A stretch of DNA of 64,000 bases from the NCBI RefSeq assembly GCF_963082655.1, contig NC_081552.1, positions 52,987,947 to 53,051,946 of the forward strand. Reading direction: 5' to 3'. Shown here piece after piece: positions 47,301 through 53,559 of this stretch (position 1 is the first letter of the stretch; every line of letters begins with the position of its first letter). Position numbers and translations under genes: made by a program. The DNA is from Stomoxys calcitrans. Its lineage: Eukaryota; Arthropoda; Insecta; Diptera; Muscidae. The notes beneath the pieces are model-generated. The model made no database searches and was not told the origin of the DNA. It worked only from the letters and a program-made list of their open reading frames with translations.

Positions 47301-47953
47301 TGTTTGGTAGGTTTTAAGGTGGGGCGGCCACCCTACGTACCCCATCCGAAATTCGGATACCAAATTTTTATTTCTAGGGTACTATATGAGAGCACACAAA
47401 ATTTCGCTTAATCGCACCACCCATCTCCGAGATCTGATGTTTCTGAAAATTTTGGTAAGGGGGAGGGTCCGCCCCCCCCTTTCAGATATCAAAAATGTAG
47501 TACCCTATTTTCACCACGGGATCATTATGCACCATCTGTGAAAATTTCAAGCAAATCGATTCAGCCGTTTCTGATTCTGTAAGGAACACACAAACATACA
47601 AACAAACTGACAAACAAACACAAATTGATTTTTATATATAAGATATTTTAAGAACAATTACAAAGAAACCAAAACAAAAAATTAGATCAAAAAATTATAA
47701 AAAAAAGTTAAAAATTACTTTTCCCTTACTTCATTGTATCTGTTTTCACATATTTTATTAATGCAATTAAGTTATTATTAAAAATTTAATTGCTTAATCA
47801 AACTATTGCATTTTTAAAATTTATTTCATTTATTAGTTGAATCTCTTCAAATTCGTGTTACTTACCTAATTGTATTAGAAATAATCGTACTGTATCTTCA
47901 CTTAATGTACCCTTGACACTGAGATAATCCGCCAAATCACCGCCATTACAATA
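26228..47953 (-). CDS. Atg1: Atg1 (unc-51/ULK-like) autophagy serine/threonine kinase, partial at 5' end
   Basis: Eleven exons join in frame in transcript order: 47953-47866, 39270-39145, 39056-38983, 38906-38746, 38476-38340, 38266-38090, 37987-37816, 37746-36674, 32724-32588, 32517-32382 and 26304-26228. They total 2358 bp, or 785 residues plus a stop. All junctions have GT/AG sites and matching phases. Visible parts are kinase motifs [29 protein letters not shown] and APEVIM, a Gln-rich linker, a DFVLVP motif (Atg8-binding LIR type), a long Ser/Pro region, and the C-terminal tandem-MIT (EAT) domain ending in DENS. Known role: Atg1 starts autophagy by phosphorylating Atg13 and other partners at the forming phagophore, under TOR control. 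The first part of the kinase (Gly-rich loop, ATP-binding Lys) is not in the window. Introns of 8.6, 6.1 and 3.9 kb are packed with transposon remains. Confidence 0.95.
26430..27015. repeat. Degenerate AT-rich tandem repeat, about 30 bp
   Basis: AAATTTTGTCTTTAGAAAAA-like units recur many times between 26530 and 27030 with drift. It lies in an Atg1 intron, and a similar run is at 30190-30420. Confidence 0.6.
27040..27245. repeat. Interspersed repeat fragment
   Basis: It opens CCCAGCAAAAACTTGGTAAG near 27024 and carries ATAACGAGTTACC and AATGTCATTAC motifs. Looser relatives appear at 61550-61950, and both are followed by the same downstream block. Confidence 0.35.
27335..27565 (-). mobile_element. 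tRNA-derived SINE-like sequence
   Basis: On the minus strand, GTGGCACAGAGCGTACACC resembles a pol III A-box region, and GAGTTCGAATCTCG holds a B-box-like GTTCGAATC at tRNA-like distance. A body of unrelated sequence follows. It lies in an Atg1 intron. Confidence 0.45.
27590..27805 (+). repeat. Repeat with SINE-like head, shared with 61950-62130
   Basis: TTTGCTTTTGTGTTGTTAG, AATGAGAAAATAGTG and GTGGATGAATGCGTAGAGCG are all found again at 62035-62125. After the last block, GGTTCTTGGTTCAACTCTCG looks like a B box. Confidence 0.45.
27810..28155. other. Atg1 intron, nothing recognised
   Basis: AT-rich sequence without a supported gene or repeat. Confidence 0.35.
28159..28700 (+). pseudogene. Non-LTR retrotransposon reverse transcriptase C-terminal fragment
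   Basis: It reads [32 protein letters not shown] and [12 protein letters not shown], then a stop at 28480, with [15 protein letters not shown] and an Arg/Trp-rich tail continuing to about 28680. This is the thumb and connection end of an RTE/CR1-type enzyme. A second, more decayed copy is at 43170-43500. Confidence 0.7.
28701..29150. other. Atg1 intron with repeat debris
   Basis: A family A-like ATTTCGAGGAGTTACAAACG block lies near 28780. The rest is not recognised. Confidence 0.3.
29155..29260 (+). repeat. Family E fragment
   Basis: GTTGTAGCAGTGTGTTATAC, ACTCCATCGGATCAATCCGG and TACGTACAAACGGCTGGC match family E text at 21730 and 23050. Confidence 0.5.
29405..29462 (+). repeat. Family B 3' terminus
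   Basis: Only the closing CCCCCATCCTTTAGTGGTGG and GTATAAAA of a family B element remain. Confidence 0.55.
29567..30190 (-). repeat. Family B repeat, both termini present
   Basis: In plus orientation it runs from TTTTATACCCACCACCGAAG to GAGGTGGTGGGTATCCAAAG, TTCGGGCCGGTCGAACTTAA and GCCTTTTTACTTGT. The palindrome is slightly mutated and there are few internal units. Confidence 0.75.
30191..30770. other. Atg1 intron, AT-rich
   Basis: It contains A/T runs like those at 26430-27015, then a palindrome-like stretch at 30650-30725 (GGGACCTAAAGAGAGC and GCTCTCTTTGGGTCCC inverted). No gene is supported. Confidence 0.4.
30775..31005 (+). repeat. Family D repeat
   Basis: It carries CACATTTTCATGTCAAGGTG, GAGCAAGCTCGTTCCGGTCC, TATTTAAAGGCGTCGATAAC and CAGTATTTATGCAAGAGCC, in the order seen at 5340-5540. 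Confidence 0.6.
31006..31445. other. Unidentified TCGG-rich segment
   Basis: It is rich in CGGAC/GTCCG and TCGGT motifs in both orientations (near 31088, 31145, 31215, 31325 and 31360), which suggests a decayed palindromic element. It holds no supported gene. Confidence 0.3.
31450..31860 (+). repeat. Family D repeat
   Basis: It includes GCACTCAGTATTTGTGCAG (31637), the exact sequence context that a mariner has interrupted in the copy at 41000-42640, and CACACAGACCGGACCTC. Confidence 0.6.
31861..32185 (+). pseudogene. I-like non-LTR retrotransposon C-terminal fragment
   Basis: Near 32075 the frame reads [16 protein letters not shown] and VEYLLCHCP, a Cys/His C-terminal motif related to the ones at 15900 and 36140. 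Upstream text is shifted and short. It lies in an Atg1 intron. Confidence 0.55.
32382..32517 (-). CDS. Atg1: Atg1 coding exon, MIT (EAT) domain part 3
   Basis: The acceptor ends TTGCAG and the donor is T/GTAAGTAAG. It reads [20 protein letters not shown] then [10 protein letters not shown] and [10 protein letters not shown], with one base carried over (phase 1) to the exon at 26304. Reading past the donor gives only CK and a stop, so splicing is needed for the conserved end. Confidence 0.92.
32588..32724 (-). CDS. Atg1: Atg1 coding exon, MIT (EAT) domain part 2
   Basis: It starts with two bases that complete an Ala codon from 36674. It reads [20 protein letters not shown] and ends [13 protein letters not shown] at phase 0 with a GTAAGTG donor. 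Confidence 0.92.
32725..33370. other. Atg1 intron, no gene seen
   Basis: Mostly unique-looking. GAATCAGCTGATTTGTATAA (33131) resembles text near 11598. Confidence 0.35.
33380..35889 (-). pseudogene. I-like non-LTR retrotransposon ORF2, decayed
   Basis: In minus order: a linker segment (35894-35631, [20 protein letters not shown]), reverse transcriptase start (35428-35006, [20 protein letters not shown]), the catalytic YADDV (34865-34879), the thumb region (34614-34390, [15 protein letters not shown]), an RNase H segment (34147-33899, [14 protein letters not shown]), and the C-terminal part (33658-33452). Each is in a different frame or broken by stops, so it is inactive. It sits in the Atg1 intron between 32724 and 36674, in the same orientation as the gene. 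Confidence 0.8.
35890..36454 (+). pseudogene. I-like non-LTR retrotransposon 3' segment, opposite orientation
   Basis: It reads the same element as the neighbour on the minus strand but in plus orientation: AAGCCTTTCGGGTCGACG, then [26 protein letters not shown] and TLEHFLCHC, then the 3' end AGTGGCATGGGGCGGATAAA. It is 5'-truncated and abuts the minus-strand copy at about 35890. Confidence 0.75.
36674..37746 (-). CDS. Atg1: Atg1 coding exon, Ser/Pro linker and MIT (EAT) domain part 1
   Basis: The largest exon encodes 358 residues. It begins [14 protein letters not shown] after a phase-2 junction. A disordered Ser/Pro/Gly-rich linker fills most of it. From about 37000 downward it enters the C-terminal domain ([40 protein letters not shown]). 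The donor is AATG/GTAAGTAAAC. The linker is where TOR and AMPK sites lie in related kinases, but I did not map any. Confidence 0.95.
37816..37987 (-). CDS. Atg1: Atg1 coding exon with Atg8-interaction motif
   Basis: It reads [19 protein letters not shown], then acidic [12 protein letters not shown] and [21 protein letters not shown] (bases 37863-37874) after acidic residues matches the LIR/AIM core known from ULK1. Phase 1 in, phase 2 out. Confidence 0.93.
38090..38266 (-). CDS. Atg1: Atg1 coding exon, Gln-rich linker
   Basis: It starts [20 protein letters not shown] and continues into a Gln/His/Leu-rich, probably coiled-coil run encoded by CAA/CAG repeats, ending EEVPDENA. The repeat length may vary between individuals. 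Confidence 0.92.
38340..38476 (-). CDS. Atg1: Atg1 coding exon, end of kinase domain
   Basis: It reads [20 protein letters not shown], then [16 protein letters not shown] and QGKKAVTSP. The RI and HRFL motifs close the kinase C-lobe. Donor G/GTATGTTG. Confidence 0.94.
38746..38906 (-). CDS. Atg1: Atg1 coding exon, APE motif and C-lobe
   Basis: It begins [20 protein letters not shown] (kinase APE and DxWSxG motifs) and runs through [17 protein letters not shown] to NANLAPK. It ends at phase 2 with a GTGAGT donor. Confidence 0.95.
38983..39056 (-). CDS. Atg1: Atg1 coding exon, activation segment
   Basis: A 74-bp exon reading [20 protein letters not shown] then PMYM. It carries the DFG metal-binding motif and the activation-loop Thr (ATLCG). 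Confidence 0.95.
39145..39270 (-). CDS. Atg1: Atg1 coding exon, catalytic loop
   Basis: It reads [20 protein letters not shown] then [16 protein letters not shown] and [13 protein letters not shown] holds the catalytic Asp and the metal-binding Asn. The first two bases complete an Ala codon started 8.6 kb upstream at 47866. Confidence 0.95.
39335..40555 (+). repeat. Family A repeat, full-length, in the Atg1 kinase-domain intron
   Basis: It starts ACAAGTAAAAGCGTGCTAAG, TTCGGCCGGGTCGAATCTT and TATACCCTCCACCAT, and has five internal units carrying GGTTTATATGRCAGCT and AAGTCAAGA blocks. It ends ATCCTATGGTGGAGGGTATA then AAAA. At 1.2 kb it is the most complete copy here and lies antisense to Atg1. 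Confidence 0.85.
40556..40995. other. Atg1 intron, no gene seen
   Basis: No repeat family recognised apart from short AT runs. Confidence 0.35.
41225..42449 (-). mobile_element. Mariner element, full length but decayed
   Basis: Inverted ends are CGAGGGCGGTTCGTAAACTA (from 41225) and CGAGGGCGGTTTGGAAACTT (minus strand, from 42449), about 1.2 kb apart. The target TA is intact at 41223-41224 and reads TG on the other side, a likely later mutation. The uninserted target CTCAGTATTTGTGC is preserved in the family D copy at 31637. Confidence 0.85.
41421..42330 (-). pseudogene. Mariner transposase pseudogene (DD34D)
   Basis: In minus order: N-terminal HTH part (42205-42017, [31 protein letters not shown]), central part (41878-41678, [19 protein letters not shown]), and catalytic end (41699-41421, [25 protein letters not shown]). 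Exactly 34 residues separate the second and third catalytic Asp. The frames differ and a stretch is missing between the first two parts, so it is dead. Confidence 0.85.
42745..42970 (+). repeat. Short interspersed repeat with conserved tail
   Basis: It carries TTTTCCACTCCTAATGCGG, GCTGGCGACATTTGTGAG, CTGCGGCACGCCGTTCGG and CACTCATTGATATGTGAG. The last part recurs at 14880-14925. It looks like the 3' part of a SINE or LINE. No protein. Confidence 0.5.
43170..43505 (+). pseudogene. Non-LTR reverse transcriptase C-terminal fragment, second copy
   Basis: It reads [37 protein letters not shown] and [20 protein letters not shown]. Closely related to 28159-28480 but truncated earlier. Confidence 0.65.
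43506..44010. other. Atg1 intron, no gene seen
   Basis: It contains GGTACTTTGGTAC and AAAGTACCTCGGTACC motifs near 43915-43965. Otherwise unrecognised. Confidence 0.35.
44020..45090 (+). repeat. Family B-like repeat, diverged
   Basis: AAGTTCGGTCAATCCGAATC and TTAGATTCCCACCACC mark the start. After 300 bp of other sequence, internal blocks and AGGGTCGGTGGTGGGTATAA mark the end. An ACAGACGGACGGACAGACGG expansion is at 44988. Confidence 0.6.
45091..45370. repeat. A-rich then T-rich low-complexity tract
   Basis: The first half is nearly all A with some C, the second half nearly all T, in the Atg1 intron. Confidence 0.6.
45374..47643 (+). repeat. Family C element with about 130-bp internal units
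   Basis: It begins CTAGCTGACCCGGGCCCGCT and CCGCTGAG. It ends CGATTCAGCCGTTTCTGATT, ACAAACAAACTGACAAACAA and TTTTTATATATAAGAT. Inside, a GAGCCCCATATTGCCATGGT-like block recurs near 46632, 46765, 46892, 47022 and 47153 (about 130 bp apart), with GGGGTGTTTTGGG between. Other copies are at 50452-52203 and 59752-60963. An AT palindromic ATTAATTAATTAA run is at 45990. Confidence 0.75.
47866..47953 (-). CDS. Atg1: Atg1 coding exon, kinase hinge region
   Basis: An 88-bp exon between AG at 47954-47955 and a GTAAGTAA donor. It reads [20 protein letters not shown] then TVRLFLIQL, starting exactly at a codon. It is the most 5' Atg1 exon visible. The preceding exon should end with the VME of the hinge. 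Confidence 0.94.
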
Positions 47954-48677
47954 CTGCAAATAAATTTGGAAAACAAAAAAGAAGAAATGCAACTAAATTA
48001 AAATGTACGTTCGTGGTAGCAGAAAAAAATACAATACAATACAAATATTTATATCATTTAAAACAATGTCAAAACAATCTCTGAAGATTATAACGATGAT
48101 CTTCCTGTGATCTGTCAGCAAACCATTTCAAACTTGACCCGTAGTCAGCAAATAAATCACTACAATATTAACACAGCGTAAATTCGGACACGTCGGAGAC
48201 GTTGATAATGTTGTTCAAGTTGATCTTCATGGCAAATTACTTTTATAATTTTTGGAGGGTAATTCTATATAAGAACTGAAGCAACAATGGCCCCCTCAAC
48301 CACATGTCGCTATCATAATACGCTAATTGTCAACAGCTACTGAAAGTCATGGATAACTTGATGGAACGTAAGAACCATACGTCTTGTGGATAAGTGGCCA
48401 ATGTTCCCCTGCGTTCGAATGTGAATGCGCTGTATGCTAATAAATTAAAAATGTCTCATGCAAATTGAGACGTACTCGTATTATGATTATGTATGTTGAA
48501 GAACTTATAGGCTTGAACATACAAAACATTGGGTTGTAATGAATATTAAATTTTTTTCAAAATTTTCACATTTAATTTTTTTTAAAAAAACTTAGTTTAT
48601 TTTAAATTTTCTACGAAAATAAAATTCCATAAAATCTTCTGTCTAAAACAGACAGTTGTTCTCTGCAGCAGAATATA
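47954..48677. other. Atg1 intron, no gene seen
   Basis: No repeat family or coding exon recognised. Confidence 0.35.
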
Positions 48678-49289
48678 CAGGGTGCGCCAGAGAAACTTAC
48701 TTATTTGAAAAAACTCTCGAGCGTTGAGTTGTGTTAGGGGAGGGTCGAGAGGTGTCGCATCTGGAGGAGACCGACCATCTGCAACTGGAGGAGACCATAT
48801 AAACCTATCTCTCAAATTGCCTTGCACCATTTTATATAAACTTCTCGTATGAGCATCGACATTGTTCCCAAAAAAAAAGCAATATCTCATAAAGTTGCAG
48901 ATGGACGCAGATGATTCATACCGCAAAATAATCACAAGACAACAAATTAATTTATGGGAAAGAAACTAGATTGAATTCCTGAGAATCCCGCCACTTCCAG
49001 TCAATGGAAGTTATAATTTGATTTTTTTTTCTATAACATATAAGCACAGTTCGCAAAAACATATATTTTTTTCAAGTTAATGCATAGCCTTCTCAATGAA
49101 AAACACAAATTTTTGTTCAAATACTTGACACAAACGCAAATGTATAACCTGCTATAACGCAGCTTACAGCTGGAGCAAATCAATCAATGTAGAATCGATT
49201 TCTTAAAAAAAAAAGAATTAAAGCAATAACTAAAGTACTTTTGTTTGTATTGACCTTTTAAATAAGTAAGTTTCTCTAGCGACTCTCTA
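48678..49289. mobile_element. Non-autonomous Tc1/mariner-type element (MITE)
   Basis: Ends are inverted: CAGGGTGCGCCAGAGAAACT and TACTTATTT at the left, and (minus strand) TAGAGAGTCGCTAGAGAAAC and TTACTTATTT at the right. TA flanks both sides (48676-48677 and 49290-49291). A 112-residue minus-strand frame crosses its left end, but no transposase motif is visible. Confidence 0.65.
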
Positions 49290-49469
49290 TAAGGTACCCA
49301 AGATGGCACCTTGCCTGCTTTCGTGGAGTGAATGTTTCATTTAAGGGCAAAATAAAATTTAATTTCAAATCTAAGATTTGGGATGCAACGAAAAAGGCAA
49401 CTCTTGCCCTGTATTACATCTACAATAGATAGGATTTTAAATCACCTATCATATAATGGTTGTATATGG

Positions 49470-50140
49470 TCTTGGACCGGGTCCACACTTGAGGTGTGCA
49501 CGTGAGTTGTCGTGTAACGTGCGAGTCACGTGATTCGTGAGTGAGATCCAAACCCAATCCTATGATCGTGCGTGACCGTGATTGAATTAAAATTCTTCGT
49601 GCGTCAGCGTGAGTGAAATCATGCTCACGATTCACGAAACGCTCAAGACTCACAAGACGCTCACTACTCTCAAAAAAATCACTACTAACTGTAAAAAGTA
49701 ACGAAAAACAACATTTTTTTCATGCTCTCAAATCATACGGTACTAAGAGTACGAATCTACAGATGCATACAAATGAAAAGATCAAAGAAGCGGTGATACA
49801 GGTCTGATATATTTTATGCATTCATATTCGTATGTTGAAATGCTGTATAGTTTGAGACGCACGGGAAAAATATTATTCGCTTCATAGAAAAATATTTGTT
49901 TAACCATGACTCGTGATTTTCTCGTGAGTGTCTCGTGCGTCGTAATTGTCTCGTGAGACTTGAGTGCCTCTTGAGTCGTAAGTGTCTCATGTGTCGTGAT
50001 TTTCTCGTGAGTCGAACGTGAGTAAAATGTTTGTCTCGTGAGCGTGCGTGAACATGAGTAGACATAAAAAGTCATTCGTGAGTTACATTTTTTCTCTTGA
50101 GCATGAGTGAAAAATTACTCACACACACATCTCTAGTCCA
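49470..50140. repeat. CGTGAGT-rich palindromic region
   Basis: Motifs CTCACGA/GACTCAC dominate 49610-49680, and their complements CTCGTGAGTGTCTCGTG and GTGAGT dominate 49915-50060, with a less repetitive centre. The left flank (49490-49600) also has CGTGAGT. Arg/His/Thr-rich frames here come from the repeat. Confidence 0.6.
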
Positions 50141-50149
50141 TACTGCAAA

Positions 50150-50450
50150 AATCCACCAAGTCGGATCCAGAGGCTTGTTTGTGAATCAGAGTGTACTGAG
50201 GACAACACCAATCAAGAAGTCTAAAGGCTGAATAGGTTTATATAGGTGCTACATCAATATTTCAACCGATTCACATAATACTTAACGTGTTTTTCGGTCT
50301 TTCGGAAGTCACACCAAACTCTACAAGCAAAATTTCATCCAAATATGATAAGAATTGCGTTCTCAAAGGCTCGAATTATATGGCAGTTATATCAAAACAT
50401 GGACCAATTCGGCCCATTTACAATTCCAAACGACCTACACTTATAGGAAG
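50150..50450 (+). repeat. Family A fragment
   Basis: CAAGCAAAATTTCATCC, ATATGGCAGTTATATC and CAAACGACCTACACTTATAG blocks. It stops abruptly where family C begins. Confidence 0.5.
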
Positions 50451-50451
50451 T

Positions 50452-52203
50452 ACTAGCCGAGCCAGGTCCGCTCCGCTGCGCCATCTTTATCTCTAATACC
50501 CTGCTCGGCTCCTAGGCAATTTTTTACTCTACTCCCAAATGCCTCCCTTTTAAGTCCCATATTACGGATTGGTAAATATTTCGGGTTTAGGGGGTATTTC
50601 AGTTGGTCACTTGGCCGTTAAAGTGAATGGGTGGGTGAACCCCAGGGTCTTTGTCCCGAAAATGAATATAAATTTCCCCGAAAATCAATCAATCAACTCA
50701 AATAACTTTTATATAATAGGTAGGTTTTTTGTTGTGGGGCGGCTCTCCAAACACATGGCTCTATATTGTCGTGATTGGTCTGTATATCCATTTGGCGAGT
50801 TTTGGGCGGCCCCCGCGGCGTCCGAACCCAACAATAGAAACTATGTTTGTTTTTGGTGACTGTGGGGTGCGAACGAATCACATTACCAATGTCCGAGATC
50901 TGGTATTTTTGAAATAAGGGTAATGAGAAGTGCATTTCAAAGGAGACATTTCGACTCTGATATGGATATCAAATTTGTGCTCCACTCCCAGATCCATTTA
51001 ATTTGAGCCCCATATTGTCATGGTCGGTAAGTATGAACCGTTTGGAGGGTGTTTTGGGGCTGGGGAGGCCACCGGCACTTTGCCCTGAAAATAGATATTC
51101 ACTTCGTTCTTTACTCCCAAATACCGTTGATTTGAACTCCATATTGCTATAGTCGCACATAAAGTTCAGTTAAGGGGGTGATTTAGTGGGTGCCCCCAAA
51201 CACATGTCTCCAAAATTCGATATCAAATTCGTTTTCTACTCTCAAATACCTTTCATTTGAGTCCCATGTTGCCATAATGGGTCAATTTACCTATTTGGCG
51301 CACTTTTAGAAGGAAAAGCGCCAACTAGACTTGAACGCAAATTTTAATGTCATATTTTTAATCTACTCTTAAATATTTTTCATTTGAGTCCCGTATAGCC
51401 ATGGCGCCTGATATGCCCATTTGGGGTATTTGGTGGTGGGGCGACCTTCAATTACTTGGACCGATTTTGATAGGAACGTCGAATATATCTTCTTAGAGGC
51501 GATATATTCAGGTTGGGGCGGCCCGCTGGGTACTTGGACCCAAAATTTTATACGATATTCATTTTCTAGTCTCCAATATCTTTCCAGCCCAATATTGATA
51601 TGGACGTACAATTTGTCTGCTTTTAGAAGTTTTGGGGTTAGGGCGACTTCCTGGGTAATTGGACCCAATCTTTAATAACCTATTCGCATTCTACTCTTCA
51701 ATACCTTTCATTTGATATCCATATTGTCCTTATCGGTCCACTTTTGATTTTGGGTGGTGTTTTTGAGGAAACGGGGAAGGGTCCGCCCCCTTCCGATATC
51801 AAGAAATTATAAAGCCTATTCCTTCTTCTGTATTCGTAATCTACTCCCGAATACATTTGATTTGAGTCCCATATTGTCATGCTCGTCCAATAAACCTATT
51901 TTAGGGTGTTTTGAGGTTGGGGCGGCCCCCAGTTACTTGGACCCCATTTTTATTGTGAAATTCGTACTCTACTCCTTTCATTTGAGTCCCATATTGTCCC
52001 GACCGGTCCAATTTTATTTTTGGGTAGTACTTTTGGGGTAAGGGGGAGGTTCCGCCCCCCTTCCGTTATCAAAAAATCATAAAACCTATGTTTTCTTTTA
52101 GACCTACCTCCACAATCCTTGAAAATTTCAAGATAATCGGTTCAGCCGTTTTGAGTCTATGCGGAACAAACATACAAACTGACAAACAAACACAAATCAA
52201 TTT
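50452..52203 (+). repeat. Family C element
   Basis: It begins CTAGCCGAGCCAGGTCCGCT and CCGCTGCGCC, has the same GAGTCCCATATTGTCATGG and GGGGTGTTTTGGGG units, and ends ATCGGTTCAGCCGTTTTGAG, CTGACAAACAAACACAAATC and AATTTTTATA. It is joined directly to a family B copy. Confidence 0.7.
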
Positions 52204-53268
52204 TTATACCCACCACCGAAGGATGGGCGTATATTCATTTCGTCATTTCGTTTGCAACACATTGAAATATCCATTTCCGACCCTATAAAATATATATATT
52301 CTTGATCAGCGTAAAAATCTAAGACGATCTAGACATGTGCGTCCGTCTGTTTGTTGAAATCACGCTACAGTCTTTAAAAATAGAGATATTGAGCTGAAAC
52401 ATTGTACAGATTCTTTTTTTGTCCATAAGCAAGTTAAGTTCGAAGATGGGCTATATCGGACTATATCTTGATATAGCCCCCATATAGACCGATCCGCCGA
52501 TTTAGGGTCTTAGGCCCATAAAAGTCACATTTATTATCCGATTTTGCTGAAATTTGGGACGGTGAGTTGTGTTAGGCCCTTCGACATCCTTTGTTAATTT
52601 GGCCCGGATCGGTTCAAATTTGGTTCTAGCTGCCATATAGACCGATCCTCCGATTTAGGGTCTTAAGCCCATAAAAGCCACATTTATTATCCGACTTTGC
52701 TAAAACTTGGGACAGTGAGTTGTCTTAGGCCCTTCAACATCTTTCTTCAATTTGCCCTTAATCGGACCAGATTTGGATATAGCTGCCATATAGACCGAAC
52801 TCTCGATTTAAGGTTTTGGGCCCATAAAAGGCGCATTTATTGTCCGATGTCGCCGAAATTTGGGACTGTGAGTTAAGTTAAGACCCTTGACATACTTCTT
52901 CAATTCGGCTCAGATCGGTCCAGATTTGAATATAGCTGCCATATAGACTGATCTCTCCATGTAATGTTTTGGGCCCATAAAAGGCGCATTTATTGTCCGA
53001 TGTTGCCGAAATTTGGAACAGAGAGTTAAGTTAAGCCCCTCGACATATTTCTGCAATTTGGTCGAAATCGATCAAGATTTGCATATAGCTGCCATGTTAT
53101 ACACAGTTTGTATTTGGTCCAAATCGGAACATATTTCGTTATAATTGCTATGCGACATAAGGTATGCAATTTTCATCGGGTTTTGATGAAAGGTGATTTA
53201 CATATATACCCGAGGTGGTGGGTGTCCAAAGGTCGGCCCGGCCGAACTTAACGCCTTTTTACTTGTTA
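52203..53268 (-). repeat. Family B repeat, full-length
   Basis: Plus-strand text runs from TTTTTATACCCACCACCGAA to GAGGTGGTGGGTGTCCAAAG, GTCGGCCCGGCCGAACTTAA and CGCCTTTTTACTTGTT. Four internal units with CCGATTTAGGGTCTTAGGCC and CATTTATTATCCGATTTTGC lie between. Confidence 0.85.
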
Positions 53269-53269
53269 T

Positions 53270-53428
53270 ATATAAGAAAGATTTGTGCAAAATTTCAAGC
53301 TCAGTTACACTTTCAAAAGTTAGCGAACTTGGTCATATATAATTTGTTGGTTCTCAGATCAATATTTCGATGTTACAAACGGAATGACGAAGTTTAACCC
53401 CATTCTATGGTGAAGGGTATAAAAAGTG
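53270..53428 (+). repeat. Family A 3' fragment
   Basis: TTTGTGCAAAATTTCAAGC to CCCCATTCTATGGTGAAGGG and TATAAAAA. Confidence 0.6.
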
Positions 53429-53559
53429 CCTATGCCCCATGAAAATTAAGATTCTTAATACAGAATGGCACAAATAAGCGAAAACATAAACAACGAGACT
53501 TAATGTCAAATACTTAAAAAAAAACCTGGCTGATTGCTTCCGCAACCTTCTATAAGTAA

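Noticed and set aside
46737..47317. Two open frames of 95 and 83 residues
   Set aside because: They fall in the tandem units of family C, which repeat the same peptide ([14 protein letters not shown]).
48597..48935. 112-residue minus-strand frame
   Set aside because: It crosses the left inverted end of a MITE. No transposase or host motif is visible.
49782..50075. Arg/His/Thr-rich frames
   Set aside because: They are produced by the CGTGAGT repeats.
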